Shown here piece after piece: positions 25,305 through 33,138 of a DNA stretch of 64,000 nt. The notes beneath the pieces are model-generated. The model saw nothing but the letters and a program-made list of their open reading frames with translations, searched no databases and had not been told where the DNA came from. Each line of letters begins with the position of its first letter. The first letter of the stretch is position 1. The DNA comes from an uncultured Phascolarctobacterium sp. (GTDB lineage Bacteria > Bacillota > Negativicutes > Acidaminococcales > Acidaminococcaceae): positions 1 through 64,000 of the forward strand of contig CANREP010000008.1 of assembly GCA_947629685.1 (NCBI GenBank). The letters run 5' to 3'. The translations under genes and the position numbers were made by a program.

Positions 25305-25673
25305 TCAGAAGCAATGCGGATAATGGTGAAACTCTTTTACCACAGTTCCTTCTTTTAAAATTTCTATTACATCAAAAGAAAGTAGCGGCATGTTTTGTAT
25401 TATACCTCTCACCTGCATATAATATTCAGCACATCGATAAATCTTTTTCTGTTTGGTCCAGGTCACTGCCTCCGCCGGTTTACCATATCTGCCGGAAGCA
25501 CGTGTCTTGACTTCAACAAAACATAGTACAGAATTTTTTTCAGCTATGATATCTATCTCGCCTAGGCGGCAGCGAAAATTACGGCACAAAATGCTGTAAC
25601 CCTGCCGCCGCAGATAATTGCAGGCTAAGTCTTCCCCGAATCTGCCTAATTCATCTTTCGGGTGCATATTCAT
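25305..25673 (-). CDS. yraN: YraN-family (UPF0102) nuclease-like protein
   Basis: About 122 residues with the UPF0102 pattern: GRFGEDLACNYLRRQGYSILCRNFRCRLGEIDIIAEKNSVLCFVEVKTR. The E-D-ExK catalytic set of a restriction-endonuclease-like fold is visible (GEIDII then FVEVK). Biochemical role unknown. I set the start at MNMHPKDELGRFGEDLA; the upstream part of the longer frame only overlaps rnhB. It overlaps the rnhB stop by 23 bases and has no clear ribosome site, so coupling is likely. The gene order rnhB-yraN-comM is conserved. Confidence 0.88.
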   Translation of the reverse strand: MNMHPKDELGRFGEDLACNYLRRQGYSILCRNFRCRLGEIDIIAEKNSVLCFVEVKTRASGRYGKPAEAVTWTKQKKIYRCAEYYMQVRGIIQNMPLLSFDVIEILKEGTVVKEFHHYPHCF

Positions 25674-26481
25674 ATGTATCAAGAAGCGGCGAATAAAGAA
25701 TATTTTCCTGCTGCTCTGCCGCAGGCAGTCCCATACTTTTAACAGGCTCAAAACTCCGCCTGTGCCAGCGTGTAGCTCCATACTCAGACAAAGCCTGCAT
25801 ATGCTCTTTGCTGCCATAACCTTTATTCCCCGCAAATCCATACTGCGGATAATAAGCAGCCAGCTTTTCCATAATCCTGTCACGCGTTACTTTGGCAATT
25901 ACCGAAGCTGCCGCAATAGATGCGCTTAAGGCATCGCCATGAATTACCGAAAGACACTTCATACCTGCTACTTCCAGCGGCATCGCGTCTATCAAGGCAG
26001 TCTGCGGCCTAACAGCCAGATGCCTGAGCACCTGGTTCATTCCCTCCTGCGTGGCTCGGTAAATATTTAAAGTATCGATATTGCTGACGCTGACTATATT
26101 TACACTGATAGCTGCCGCCGTTTTGACTATTTCTGTATATAATTGTTCTCTTTTCTTCGCGGATAGCTGCTTAGAATCATTGAGTCCGCTGATAAACACA
26201 TCTTGAGGCAAAATAACTGCTGCTACTACCAGCGGACCAGCCAACGGGCCTCGCCCCGCCTCATCCACACCAGCCACATACTCTGCCCCCGCTTCATATT
26301 CCTGCTTTTCGTACTGCAACAGCTCCTGGAAGCGCTTATATTCAGCTTCAGCTGCGGCAGTCTTCTTAAAATATCCTTGCAGCAGCTTCTGCACACCGCT
26401 GCGCTGATCTAAAGCCAGTTCATGCAAAAACTCTTCACTGGGATTATTGTTTAGAATTATTTTAATTTCCTGAATTTTCAT
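25651..26481 (-). CDS. rnhB: Ribonuclease HII
   Basis: Cleaves RNA of RNA-DNA hybrids and single ribonucleotides in DNA. The catalytic core is YVAGVDEAGRGPLAGPLVVAAVIL (D and E of the DEAGRGPLAG motif), then GLNDSKQLSAKKRE, VIHGDALSASIAAASVIAKVTRD and the YPQYGFAGNKGYGSKEH segment. An N-terminal extension of about 65 residues before the catalytic domain resembles the Bacillus-type RNase HII. Start chosen at MKIQEIKIIL because AGGTGA precedes it by six bases. It follows rbgA after a hairpin. Confidence 0.96.
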   Translation of the reverse strand: MKIQEIKIILNNNPSEEFLHELALDQRSGVQKLLQGYFKKTAAAEAEYKRFQELLQYEKQEYEAGAEYVAGVDEAGRGPLAGPLVVAAVILPQDVFISGLNDSKQLSAKKREQLYTEIVKTAAAISVNIVSVSNIDTLNIYRATQEGMNQVLRHLAVRPQTALIDAMPLEVAGMKCLSVIHGDALSASIAAASVIAKVTRDRIMEKLAAYYPQYGFAGNKGYGSKEHMQALSEYGATRWHRRSFEPVKSMGLPAAEQQENILYSPLLDTYEYAPER

Positions 26482-26493
26482 GCAAATCACCTC

Positions 26494-26520
26494 GCAAAAA
26501 AACCGCCTGCAAAGGCGGTT
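26494..26520 (-). terminator. Hairpin after rbgA
   Basis: AACCGCCT and AGGCGGTT pair with a four-base loop and are followed by TTTTTTTGCG on the minus strand. It begins four bases past the rbgA stop and lies 13 bases before the rnhB start, so termination must be partial or rnhB needs another promoter. Confidence 0.75.
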
Positions 26521-26524
26521 CTGT

Positions 26525-27382
26525 TCAGGGCTCGTCCATTGTAAAACGACCCATGCGTCCTGAACGAAAATCACGTAAAACAAGCTGATAGACCTTATCC
26601 AGGTCATATACGCCTCCGGCTTTCAGACAGCCGCGGGCAGCTGCGATTTTCGCCATTACATCCTTTACATCTTCACGATCGGCAAAATCTATCGTGTATT
26701 TACTTTTAACATCCTGAGGATATGCTTCCATAAGCCTTGCCAACAACAGTTCGGCAGCCTGTTCCCTGTCAAACACATCTTCTTTGATTGCACCGGTAAC
26801 CGCTAAACAGAAACCAACCTCTGGATCTTCGAACTTAGGCCACAACACGCCTGGCGTATCTAAAAGTTCCAGTCCTTTGGCAATGGTAATCCACTGCTGA
26901 CCTTTAGTCACGCCTGGCTTATCAGCAGCAACAACTTTATTCTTGCCCACCAGCCGATTGATTAAAGTAGATTTACCCACATTGGGGATTCCGACAATCA
27001 TTACCCGGATAGGACGATTGCGAACGCCTTTTTTCAGCCATTTATCAATGACAGGCTTAGCAGCCGTCTGGATTAGGCTTATCAACTGCTTGACGCCCTT
27101 ACCGGTAGCGCAGTCCACCTTGCATACAGGTATACCGCTGATTTTAAATTTCTGCAGCCATAACTCCGTTTTAGCATTATCAGCCATATCGACCTTATTG
27201 AGGGCAATTACTTTAGGCTTACCTCCCAGCAGATTAACCAGCATCGGATTAGTGCTTGAACGCGGTATTCTGGCGTCAAGCATTTCGACAACCACATCTA
27301 CCAGTTTAATCTGGGTTTCCATCATCCTCTTGGCCTTGGTCATATGCCCGGGGAACCATTGAATCTTGAAATTCGCTATCAT
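26525..27382 (-). CDS. rbgA: Ribosome biogenesis GTPase RbgA (YlqF)
   Basis: Circularly permuted GTPase needed for late 50S subunit assembly. The motif order is permuted: G4 ALNKVD comes first, then G1 GIPNVGKSTLINRL, G2 region PGVTKGQQW and G3 DTPGVLWP. The N-terminal IQWFPGHMTKAKRMM is diagnostic. The C-terminal domain has GGVYDLDKVYQLVLRDFRSGRMG. 285 residues is normal. Its start overlaps the lepB stop by four bases. Confidence 0.96.
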   Translation of the reverse strand: MIANFKIQWFPGHMTKAKRMMETQIKLVDVVVEMLDARIPRSSTNPMLVNLLGGKPKVIALNKVDMADNAKTELWLQKFKISGIPVCKVDCATGKGVKQLISLIQTAAKPVIDKWLKKGVRNRPIRVMIVGIPNVGKSTLINRLVGKNKVVAADKPGVTKGQQWITIAKGLELLDTPGVLWPKFEDPEVGFCLAVTGAIKEDVFDREQAAELLLARLMEAYPQDVKSKYTIDFADREDVKDVMAKIAAARGCLKAGGVYDLDKVYQLVLRDFRSGRMGRFTMDEP

Positions 27383-27951
27383 TTGCCCATACCTGTATCA
27401 GCCTTAATCAGATGGAACTGATCCAACGGCCAGAACACCAGCGCAGCCCTGCCTTTAACAAGCTTCAGCGGCACAAAGTCAACATCGGCAAAACGGCTGT
27501 CTTCCGAATTATTGCGATTATCGCCCAGCACAAAGATATGACCTTCCGGCACCACGGATTTCCTGTAGTCGGAAAGATTAGGCCCTTTAGGATCATCCTT
27601 ATAGATATAGCCTTCATTCAGCATCGTACCGTTGACAAATACTTTGCCTTGCCGCATCTCAATAGTGTCGCCGCCAACAGCTATTACCCTCTTGATAAAG
27701 TCCCGGCTTTGATCCTTTGGATAGCGGAAGACGATAATTTCGCCTTTTTTAGGATCAGTAAAATAATAGCTGAGTTTATCAACCATGACGCGTTCATGAT
27801 TAACCAAAGTCGGATACATGGAAGAACCTTCTACCATATACGGCTCAACCAAAAAAGTCCTTATGCAAAAAGCCAATGCCACGGCTACTATAATAGAAAC
27901 AAGCCAGTCACTGACTGAATCCTGCCAGGAAGAATTATTTTTATTGCTCAT
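27379..27951 (-). CDS. lepB: Signal peptidase I
   Basis: Membrane serine protease that removes signal peptides. One N-terminal membrane segment (WLVSIIVAVALAFCIRTFLV) is followed by the catalytic serine in PYMVEGSSMYPTL and the catalytic lysine in SRDFIKRVIAVGGD, plus GHIFVLGDNRNNSEDSR. About 190 residues, the short Gram-positive type. Start set at MSNKNNSSW because AAGGAG is seven bases upstream and the longer frame has no ribosome site. It is translationally coupled to rbgA. Confidence 0.96.
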   Translation of the reverse strand: MSNKNNSSWQDSVSDWLVSIIVAVALAFCIRTFLVEPYMVEGSSMYPTLVNHERVMVDKLSYYFTDPKKGEIIVFRYPKDQSRDFIKRVIAVGGDTIEMRQGKVFVNGTMLNEGYIYKDDPKGPNLSDYRKSVVPEGHIFVLGDNRNNSEDSRFADVDFVPLKLVKGRAALVFWPLDQFHLIKADTGMGK

Positions 27952-28007
27952 AGCTGCACTCCTTTTTGGAAACATTTCTAAAGCCTCTTGAATCAAGGCT
28001 GTTTTTT

Positions 28008-28036
28008 ATTGTAACACAAAATTTCTTTTCAGTCAG
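28008..28036 (-). promoter_or_regulatory. Probable lepB promoter
   Basis: CTGACT at 28031-28036, 17 bases, TG-T-TACAAT with the -10 at 28008-28013 on the minus strand. It lies between the rplS terminator and lepB. Confidence 0.5.
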
Positions 28037-28049
28037 CAGTTACGGCAAA

Positions 28050-28081
28050 AATAATAAAAGGGACTGTTAAAACAGTCCCTT
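28050..28081 (-). terminator. rplS terminator
   Basis: AAGGGACTGTT and AACAGTCCCTT form an 11-bp stem with loop TT, followed by TTATTATTTTTG on the minus strand, 19 bases after the L19 stop. Confidence 0.88.
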
Positions 28082-28099
28082 CCATCATTTCGGTAACAA

Positions 28100-28441
28100 T
28101 TAGCGTCTTTCTCTGATACGAGCTGCTTTACCGGTAAGGTTACGCAGATAGTACAGTTTTGCGCGACGAACAATACCACGACGAGCCACTTCGATTTTTT
28201 CCAGACGAGGGCTGTGTACCGGGAAAGTTCTTTCTACGCCGACACCATAAGAAATACGACGAACAGTAAAGTTTTCACGCACGCCGGAGCCGCTGCGGGA
28301 AATTACAACGCCTTCAAACAGCTGGATACGTTCTCTGCTGCCTTCAACTACTTTTACATAAACTTTTACGGTGTCACCTGCACGGAAGTCAGGAATGTCG
28401 GAACGAAGTTGTTCTTGTTCCAATACTTCAATAATGTTCAT
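28100..28441 (-). CDS. rplS: 50S ribosomal protein L19
   Basis: 113-residue ribosomal protein at the 30S-50S interface. Typical segments: [60 protein letters not shown] and [22 protein letters not shown] precedes the ATG. It has its own promoter and a structured leader, and ends at a strong terminator. Last gene of the rpsP-rimM-trmD-rplS group, with one extra gene inserted before it. Confidence 0.98.
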   Translation of the reverse strand: MNIIEVLEQEQLRSDIPDFRAGDTVKVYVKVVEGSRERIQLFEGVVISRSGSGVRENFTVRRISYGVGVERTFPVHSPRLEKIEVARRGIVRRAKLYYLRNLTGKAARIRERR

Positions 28442-28449
28442 AATTTCCT

Positions 28450-28504
28450 CCTAATTCATAGACGTTCATGTGCGAACTCCACAGCGGACCGTCCGTATTA
28501 CACA
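28450..28504 (-). promoter_or_regulatory. Structured 5' leader of rplS, L19-leader-like
   Basis: Just upstream of L19 the minus strand carries CGGACGGTCCG (self-complementary, 28485-28495) and then GTTC, six bases, GAAC followed by GTC. The compact two-hairpin structure next to the rplS ribosome site resembles the L19 leader of Bacillota, in which the ribosomal protein is thought to regulate its own mRNA. The match to the family is from memory. Confidence 0.55.
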
Positions 28505-28510
28505 AAAAAG

Positions 28511-28539
28511 ATTTTATCATAATCTACGTTTTATTGCAA
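28511..28539 (-). promoter_or_regulatory. Promoter of rplS
   Basis: TTGCAA at 28534-28539, 17 bases, TAAAAT at 28511-28516 on the minus strand, placed in the 121-base gap before rplS. Confidence 0.65.
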
Positions 28540-28562
28540 TATATTTTACACTTTCCAGCAGA

Positions 28563-29135
28563 TTATTTTTCCCACCATGCCTCGCCAGCCAAGCGGTCCA
28601 AGATAATAGCCGCAGCACTGCGCACACACAGATGATTGTAGTCGCAGCTGCCATAAACCGGCTCCAAAATATAATCAAACTGTTTCATCACACCGGCCTC
28701 GATGCCGAAACCTGTACCAAAAAGCAGTAAAACTGGCCGCGAGCCTTCTTTGAGTTTCTGCCGCATAAACTGATAGCTTACCGTATTAGGATAAGTCCTG
28801 GCATCAGTAGTAACAATATATGGTTCCTGCCCGGTAATTTGCTTAATATTTTCCGCCGCTGCCGCAATATCAGGCTGCCAACAGACCCTATTAAGAGCGT
28901 CTTTACGGTCAGGATTATACACACTGCCATAACCATGCTGCCAATAACCGATAATGCGCTCAATAATTTGGCGCTGCACATCAAGCGGGTGGATAATATA
29001 ATATTTTTTTACATCATATGTCCTACAGGTACGGGAAATATCGTGCAAATCAAAATTTGTTACAGCGCTTGCAATAACCTGCATATTTTTATTATAAATC
29101 GGATAATGTACTAATCCTACAAATAAATCAGCCAT
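28563..29135 (-). CDS. SAM-dependent RNA methyltransferase, SPOUT-like (PF09936-type)
   Basis: About 190-residue protein with LFVGLVHYPIYNKNMQVIASAVTNFDLHDISRTCRTY at the start and the C-terminal knot-like region RPVLLLFGTGFGIEAGVM, YGSCDYNHLCVRSAAAIILDRL. This matches the small RNA methyltransferase family often found beside trmD and rplS; the modified RNA and site are not known to me. The ATG giving MADLFVGL has AGGGTG six bases upstream and is preferred to a GTG three codons before it. It overlaps the trmD stop by eight bases. Confidence 0.82.
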   Translation of the reverse strand: MADLFVGLVHYPIYNKNMQVIASAVTNFDLHDISRTCRTYDVKKYYIIHPLDVQRQIIERIIGYWQHGYGSVYNPDRKDALNRVCWQPDIAAAAENIKQITGQEPYIVTTDARTYPNTVSYQFMRQKLKEGSRPVLLLFGTGFGIEAGVMKQFDYILEPVYGSCDYNHLCVRSAAAIILDRLAGEAWWEK

Positions 29136-29874
29136 CTGTATCACCCTGCAGTTCCGCTTTTATTTCCGCAAATAGTTTTTTGTCTTCTTTATCCATTTCC
29201 TGCGGCAGCAGCTCCGGGCGCAGCAGATAGGTTGCCTTCAATGACTGTTTGCGCCGCCACTTATTGATCAGAGCATGATTGCCGTTGCGCAGCACTTCAG
29301 GAACTATCAGTCCCTCAAAATCTACCGGCCTGGTATATTGCGGATATTCCAAAAGCCCTGTACTGAAAGAATCCTCTTCAGCACTGACAAGTTTACCCAG
29401 CACGCCGGGAATAAATCTGGCCACAGCATCCATAACAATAAGCGCAGGCATCTCACCACCAGTAAGTACATAATCGCCTATGGAAAGCTTTTCATCCACC
29501 CAGTTGAAGATACGCTCATCAAAGCCTTCATAATGGCCGCAGACGAAAATAAGATCCTGACCGCAATGGGCATATTCCTCTACTATATCCTGTTTCAGCG
29601 TCCTGCCGCCGGGACACATAGCGATAACTCTGGCTGCCGGCAGCTGTTCTTTGGCCTTGCGTATCGCAGCCACCATCGGTTCCGGCTTCAGCACCATACC
29701 CGCGCCGCCGCCAAAAGGTGCGTCATCCACCGTACGGTGCTTATCCGTAGTAAAATCGCGCGGATTGATGCAGGACACGCTGATAAGGCCCTTGTCTATC
29801 GCACGTTTAATGATGCTGTGAGCAGCGGCCTGCTCAATCTGCTCGGGAAACAAGGTTATAAACAAAAAATTCAT
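29128..29874 (-). CDS. trmD: tRNA (guanine-N1-)-methyltransferase TrmD
   Basis: SPOUT-class enzyme that makes m1G37 in tRNAs and prevents frameshifting. Features: FLFITLFPEQIEQAAAHSI start, DDAPFGGGAGMVLKPEP, FVCGHYEGFDERI, and the trefoil knot with LSIGDYVLTGGEMPALIVMDAV. 248 residues is standard. It overlaps rimM by four bases (ATGA), the usual adjacency. Confidence 0.97.
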   Translation of the reverse strand: MNFLFITLFPEQIEQAAAHSIIKRAIDKGLISVSCINPRDFTTDKHRTVDDAPFGGGAGMVLKPEPMVAAIRKAKEQLPAARVIAMCPGGRTLKQDIVEEYAHCGQDLIFVCGHYEGFDERIFNWVDEKLSIGDYVLTGGEMPALIVMDAVARFIPGVLGKLVSAEEDSFSTGLLEYPQYTRPVDFEGLIVPEVLRNGNHALINKWRRKQSLKATYLLRPELLPQEMDKEDKKLFAEIKAELQGDTDG

Positions 29875-30374
29875 GCTTCATCAGTCCATTCGGGCAATTT
29901 TACCACAATACGTTTTTCCGGCAGATTGATTTCTCTTACATAGATTTTCAATGCCGGTATCAGCAAGTCCTTGCCGTCAGGAACAGCGACGATGTACACA
30001 TCATTGCTGCCGGTGGTAATACTGTCTTTAAATGTGCCCAGCTGTTTGCCCTGCTCGTCAAATACTGGCAGTCCTACCAGATCAGCCACATAAAAACGTC
30101 CTTCTTCCAAAGGCGGCAGATCCTCGGATCTGATCAGTATTTTTTTATCGCGCAGCAGTTCAGCTTCATTCATGTTAGTTATTTCTTTAGTGCTCACCAA
30201 CACCATTCTTTTATGGAAGCGGGCCGCCTTTACCGTCAGCTGGCGTCCGTCTTCCAAAAGCAGATACGTAAGATTTAAAAATTGTTCCGGCCTGTCCGTA
30301 AGAGGCATAATACGAATATCGCCCCGCACACCGTGCGGAGCGACTATTTTTCCAATAACTATTTCTTTATCCAT
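29871..30374 (-). CDS. rimM: 16S rRNA-processing protein RimM
   Basis: 30S assembly factor that binds S19. The N-terminal domain has IVIGKIVAPHGVRGDIRIMPLTD; the C-terminal PRC-barrel includes RFYVADLVGLPVFDEQGKQLG and the end region DLLIPALKIYVREINLPEKRIVV. About 167 residues. Start chosen at MDKEIVIGK, four bases after the ylqD stop; an upstream in-frame start would overlap ylqD. Confidence 0.95.
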   Translation of the reverse strand: MDKEIVIGKIVAPHGVRGDIRIMPLTDRPEQFLNLTYLLLEDGRQLTVKAARFHKRMVLVSTKEITNMNEAELLRDKKILIRSEDLPPLEEGRFYVADLVGLPVFDEQGKQLGTFKDSITTGSNDVYIVAVPDGKDLLIPALKIYVREINLPEKRIVVKLPEWTDEA

Positions 30375-30378
30375 GCTC

Positions 30379-30783
30379 TTACTCGCGAAAAGCAATAACC
30401 TTTCCGTCTTCAGTAAGGATTTCAGCGCCCATCAGAGCATCCAGATTGGTGCCAACCGTAATCTCCACAGTACGTTCTAAAGTACCATGTCCGATTTCAG
30501 CGCCCATTTCCAGAGCTTCAGCGCGTTTTAGCTTAGCCTCTGCCTCATTTTTGGCAGCCATGCGCTTATTGCGCTCGACATCGATTTGTTCGCGTAAAGC
30601 CGGAAGTACGCTCAAATCGCTGGCAGCCTGGCTGAGAGCTTTCTTGGCCTGGAATTCAAACTGTTCCAGATCAAGTTCCATTTTCTTTATAGTATTTTGG
30701 AGATCTCCAATAATTTTCAATTTCAAATCTTCGGTTACTTTAGCTTTTACTGCAACAGGAACCCTGACATACATTTTATCCAT
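30379..30783 (-). CDS. ylqD: YlqD family protein
   Basis: 134-residue cytoplasmic protein. An N-terminal beta segment (VRVPVAVKAKVTEDLK) is followed by a long charged helix with heptad-like spacing (about residues 25-90, TIKKMELDLEQFEFQAKKALSQ onward) that is likely a coiled coil. The C-terminal part LERTVEITVGTNLDALMGAEILTEDGKVI is beta rich. It matches YlqD, found between rpsP-khpA and rimM in Bacillota; function is not established, presumably linked to ribosome assembly by its place in the operon. Confidence 0.85.
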   Translation of the reverse strand: MDKMYVRVPVAVKAKVTEDLKLKIIGDLQNTIKKMELDLEQFEFQAKKALSQAASDLSVLPALREQIDVERNKRMAAKNEAEAKLKRAEALEMGAEIGHGTLERTVEITVGTNLDALMGAEILTEDGKVIAFRE

Positions 30784-30800
30784 TGTTATACCATCCTTGA

Positions 30801-31028
30801 TCAGATAATTTCCACGATAACCTTTACATTTTCGCGTGTTGCAACTGCTTTCATAACTGTTCTAATCGCTTTTGCGATACGGCCCTGTTTTCCAATAACT
30901 TTACCCATATCCTCAGAAGCAACATGGAGGCGAAGCACCGTTGTTGTACCGGTTGTTTCCTCCTCCACGACTACTGCAGACGGATTACTTACAAGAGACT
31001 TGGCCATTACTTCTACCAATTCTTTCAT
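30801..31028 (-). CDS. khpA: KH-domain RNA-binding protein KhpA (YlqC)
   Basis: 75-residue single KH domain: a GKVIGKQGRIAKAIRTV segment carrying the GxxG RNA-binding loop, flanked by LRLHVASEDM and NVKVIVEII strands. In Gram-positive bacteria KhpA partners with KhpB and binds RNAs that affect division and cell size. It lies 18 bases after rpsP, the conserved position. Confidence 0.93.
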   Translation of the reverse strand: MKELVEVMAKSLVSNPSAVVVEEETTGTTTVLRLHVASEDMGKVIGKQGRIAKAIRTVMKAVATRENVKVIVEII

Positions 31029-31046
31029 GTAAACACGCCTCTCTTA

Positions 31047-31319
31047 TTATTTTGCTGCTTTAGCTTCAGCAAATTTTTTCATGATGCCGTCTTTGCTGAA
31101 CAAAGATTTAACGGTATCGGTAGGTTGCGCACCTTTAGACATCCAGTCGATTGCTTTTTCAGCATCGATTTTTACGCTAGCCGGTTGTACAGTAGAATCA
31201 TAGTAGCCAATGCTTTCGATGAATCTGCCGTCACGCGGAGAACGGGAATCAGCAACAACGATACGATAGAAAGGAGCTTTTTTAGCACCCATACGTTTCA
31301 GACGAATTTTAACTGCCAT
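31047..31319 (-). CDS. rpsP: 30S ribosomal protein S16
   Basis: 90-residue early-assembly protein of the 30S subunit. The N-terminus [33 protein letters not shown] is nearly invariant, followed by [10 protein letters not shown] and [19 protein letters not shown] lies before the ATG. It leads the rpsP-khpA-ylqD-rimM-trmD group, 47 bases after ffh. Confidence 0.98.
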   Translation of the reverse strand: MAVKIRLKRMGAKKAPFYRIVVADSRSPRDGRFIESIGYYDSTVQPASVKIDAEKAIDWMSKGAQPTDTVKSLFSKDGIMKKFAEAKAAK

Positions 31320-31366
31320 GTTGATTTCACCTCCTTAAACTGCTATCAACTAACTTAGATTATTTA

Positions 31367-32713
31367 TTAATGCATAAAGGGGATTTTAAACCCGCCTTTA
31401 GAAGCAAACTTTGCCATACCCTGCATACGCTTCATCATTTTCTTGCTTTCGTCAAAATTTTTCAGAAGCTTATTGACATCCTGCACCCTCATACCGCAGC
31501 CTGCCGCAATGCGCTTGCGCCTGCTGCCGTTGATGATGTCTGGATTGCGGCGTTCTTTCGGAGTCATGGAACGGATAATTGCCTCTATCCTGTCAAACTC
31601 TTTTTCATCCACATTTGCTTCTTTAAGCTTTTGGCTGATGCCGCCCATACCGGGTATAAGTCCCAGGATAGTATCCAGGGAGCCTAATTTTTTGACTTGC
31701 TGCATCTGTTCTAAAAACTGTTCAAGGGTAAATTCATCTTTACGGAGCTTTTTCTCCATTTCCAGCGCTTTAGCCAGATCAGTAGTAGACTGGATTTTTT
31801 CTACCAGCGTCAGAATATCGCCCATACCCAGGATACGGGAAGCCATGCGGTCGGGATGGAAAGGCTCGAGAGCGTCGAGTTTCTCGCCCATACCGATAAG
31901 CTTGACCGGTTTGCCGGTTACAGCCTTGACAGAAAGCACGGCACCGCCGCGAGCGTCGCCATCCAGCTTGGTAACGATCAAGCCGTCAATACCAAGTTCA
32001 CGGTCAAAACTTTCTGCAACAGTTACGGCATCCTGACCGGTCATAGCATCAACAACAAGGAGTATTTCCGTGGGATTTACGCTGCTTTTAATTTCCCGGA
32101 GCTCGTTCATCAGCTCCTCATTTATATGCAGCCGGCCTGCGGTATCGATGATTATCGTATCACACGCCAGAGAAAAAGCCTTCTCAAGAGACTGTTTGGC
32201 AATCTCTACCGGAGAAACTTTGTCGCCGAGAGCAAACACCGGCACATTGATTTGTTCACCCAGCACCTGCAGCTGCGTAATAGCAGCAGGACGGTAAATA
32301 TCGCCCGCAACCAGAAGCGGTTTCTTATTCTTACGTTTAAGATATGTTGCCAGCTTACCGGCAGTCGTAGTTTTGCCTGCGCCCTGCAGTCCGACCAGCA
32401 TGATGATAGTCGGCGGCTTCGGAGAAACTGCCAGCTTGCTTTGCGTTCCGCCAAGCAGCTGTATAAGTTCTTCATTAACAATTTTGATAATCTGCTGATG
32501 CGGATTAAGGCTTTCATTAACTTCTGCGCCAAGAGCACGTTCCTTGACCTTGGCAACGAAGTCCTTGACTACCTTGAAGTTTACATCCGCTTCCAGCAGC
32601 GCCATACGCACTTCACGCATCGGCGCCTTTAAATCTTCTTCTGTAATCTTCCCGGCGCCGCGGAACATCTTTATAGCGTTTTGTAATCTTTCAGACAAAC
32701 TTTCAAAAGCCAT
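31367..32713 (-). CDS. ffh: Signal recognition particle GTPase Ffh
   Basis: Protein part of the bacterial SRP, which targets membrane proteins co-translationally. N domain, then G domain with G1 LVGLQGAGKTTTAGKLA, DTAGRLHINEELM and TKLDGDARGGA. The methionine-rich M domain ends with RRKRIAAGCGMRVQDVNKLLKNF and MMKRMQGMAKFASKGGF, which binds 4.5S RNA and signal peptides. 448 residues is standard. It lies two bases after ylxM, its usual partner gene. Confidence 0.98.
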   Translation of the reverse strand: MAFESLSERLQNAIKMFRGAGKITEEDLKAPMREVRMALLEADVNFKVVKDFVAKVKERALGAEVNESLNPHQQIIKIVNEELIQLLGGTQSKLAVSPKPPTIIMLVGLQGAGKTTTAGKLATYLKRKNKKPLLVAGDIYRPAAITQLQVLGEQINVPVFALGDKVSPVEIAKQSLEKAFSLACDTIIIDTAGRLHINEELMNELREIKSSVNPTEILLVVDAMTGQDAVTVAESFDRELGIDGLIVTKLDGDARGGAVLSVKAVTGKPVKLIGMGEKLDALEPFHPDRMASRILGMGDILTLVEKIQSTTDLAKALEMEKKLRKDEFTLEQFLEQMQQVKKLGSLDTILGLIPGMGGISQKLKEANVDEKEFDRIEAIIRSMTPKERRNPDIINGSRRKRIAAGCGMRVQDVNKLLKNFDESKKMMKRMQGMAKFASKGGFKIPFMH

Positions 32714-32715
32714 TG

Positions 32716-33087
32716 TTACCTACTTTCGCCACACATTCCATTTAAAATCTTTATGGCTTCATCATTTTTCTGCCTGCTGCAGTCAGCAAGCAAATCTATC
32801 ACTTCCCGCAGCCGCGCCTTTTCGGCTTCGCTGCGAGCCAAAAGTCCTAATTTTTTTTCATTGCGCTCTAAAATAAGCTCTACCCTTTTCAGCAGGTCAT
32901 GAATTGCCTGCCTGGATACGCCTGTTTCTTCCGCAATCTCAGTCAGCGACAGGTCATCGTAAAAATACAGTCTCAAACATTGCTGCTGTTTATCAGTCAA
33001 AAGACCGCCGTAAATATCGAACAGCCTTCCCAGCCTCATTCTCTGCTCAAAATCGTGTTCTGACAATGCCCTGTTTCCTTTGCTCAA
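32716..33087 (-). CDS. ylxM: YlxM-like SRP-associated DNA-binding-type protein
   Basis: 123-residue protein with a sigma-70 region 4-like helix-turn-helix: QQQCLRLYFYDDLSLTEIAEETGVSRQAIHDLLKRVE. YlxM proteins stimulate SRP activity in some Gram-positive bacteria, but the biochemical role is thinly documented. It sits directly before ffh with a two-base gap, the conserved arrangement. The tail is basic and helical. Confidence 0.92.
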   Translation of the reverse strand: MSKGNRALSEHDFEQRMRLGRLFDIYGGLLTDKQQQCLRLYFYDDLSLTEIAEETGVSRQAIHDLLKRVELILERNEKKLGLLARSEAEKARLREVIDLLADCSRQKNDEAIKILNGMCGESR

Positions 33088-33138
33088 AATATCTGACTAT
33101 GCAATTATACTGTATCGCAAAATATATGTCAAGTATTT

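Noticed and set aside
25674-25883. Longer YraN protein
   Set aside because: The extra 70 residues are an out-of-frame reading of rnhB; family members start near MHPKDELGRFGEDLA.
26482-26607. Longer RNase HII start reaching into rbgA
   Set aside because: The added 42 residues read through the rbgA terminator and stop region and lack a ribosome site; the inner ATG has AGGTGA.
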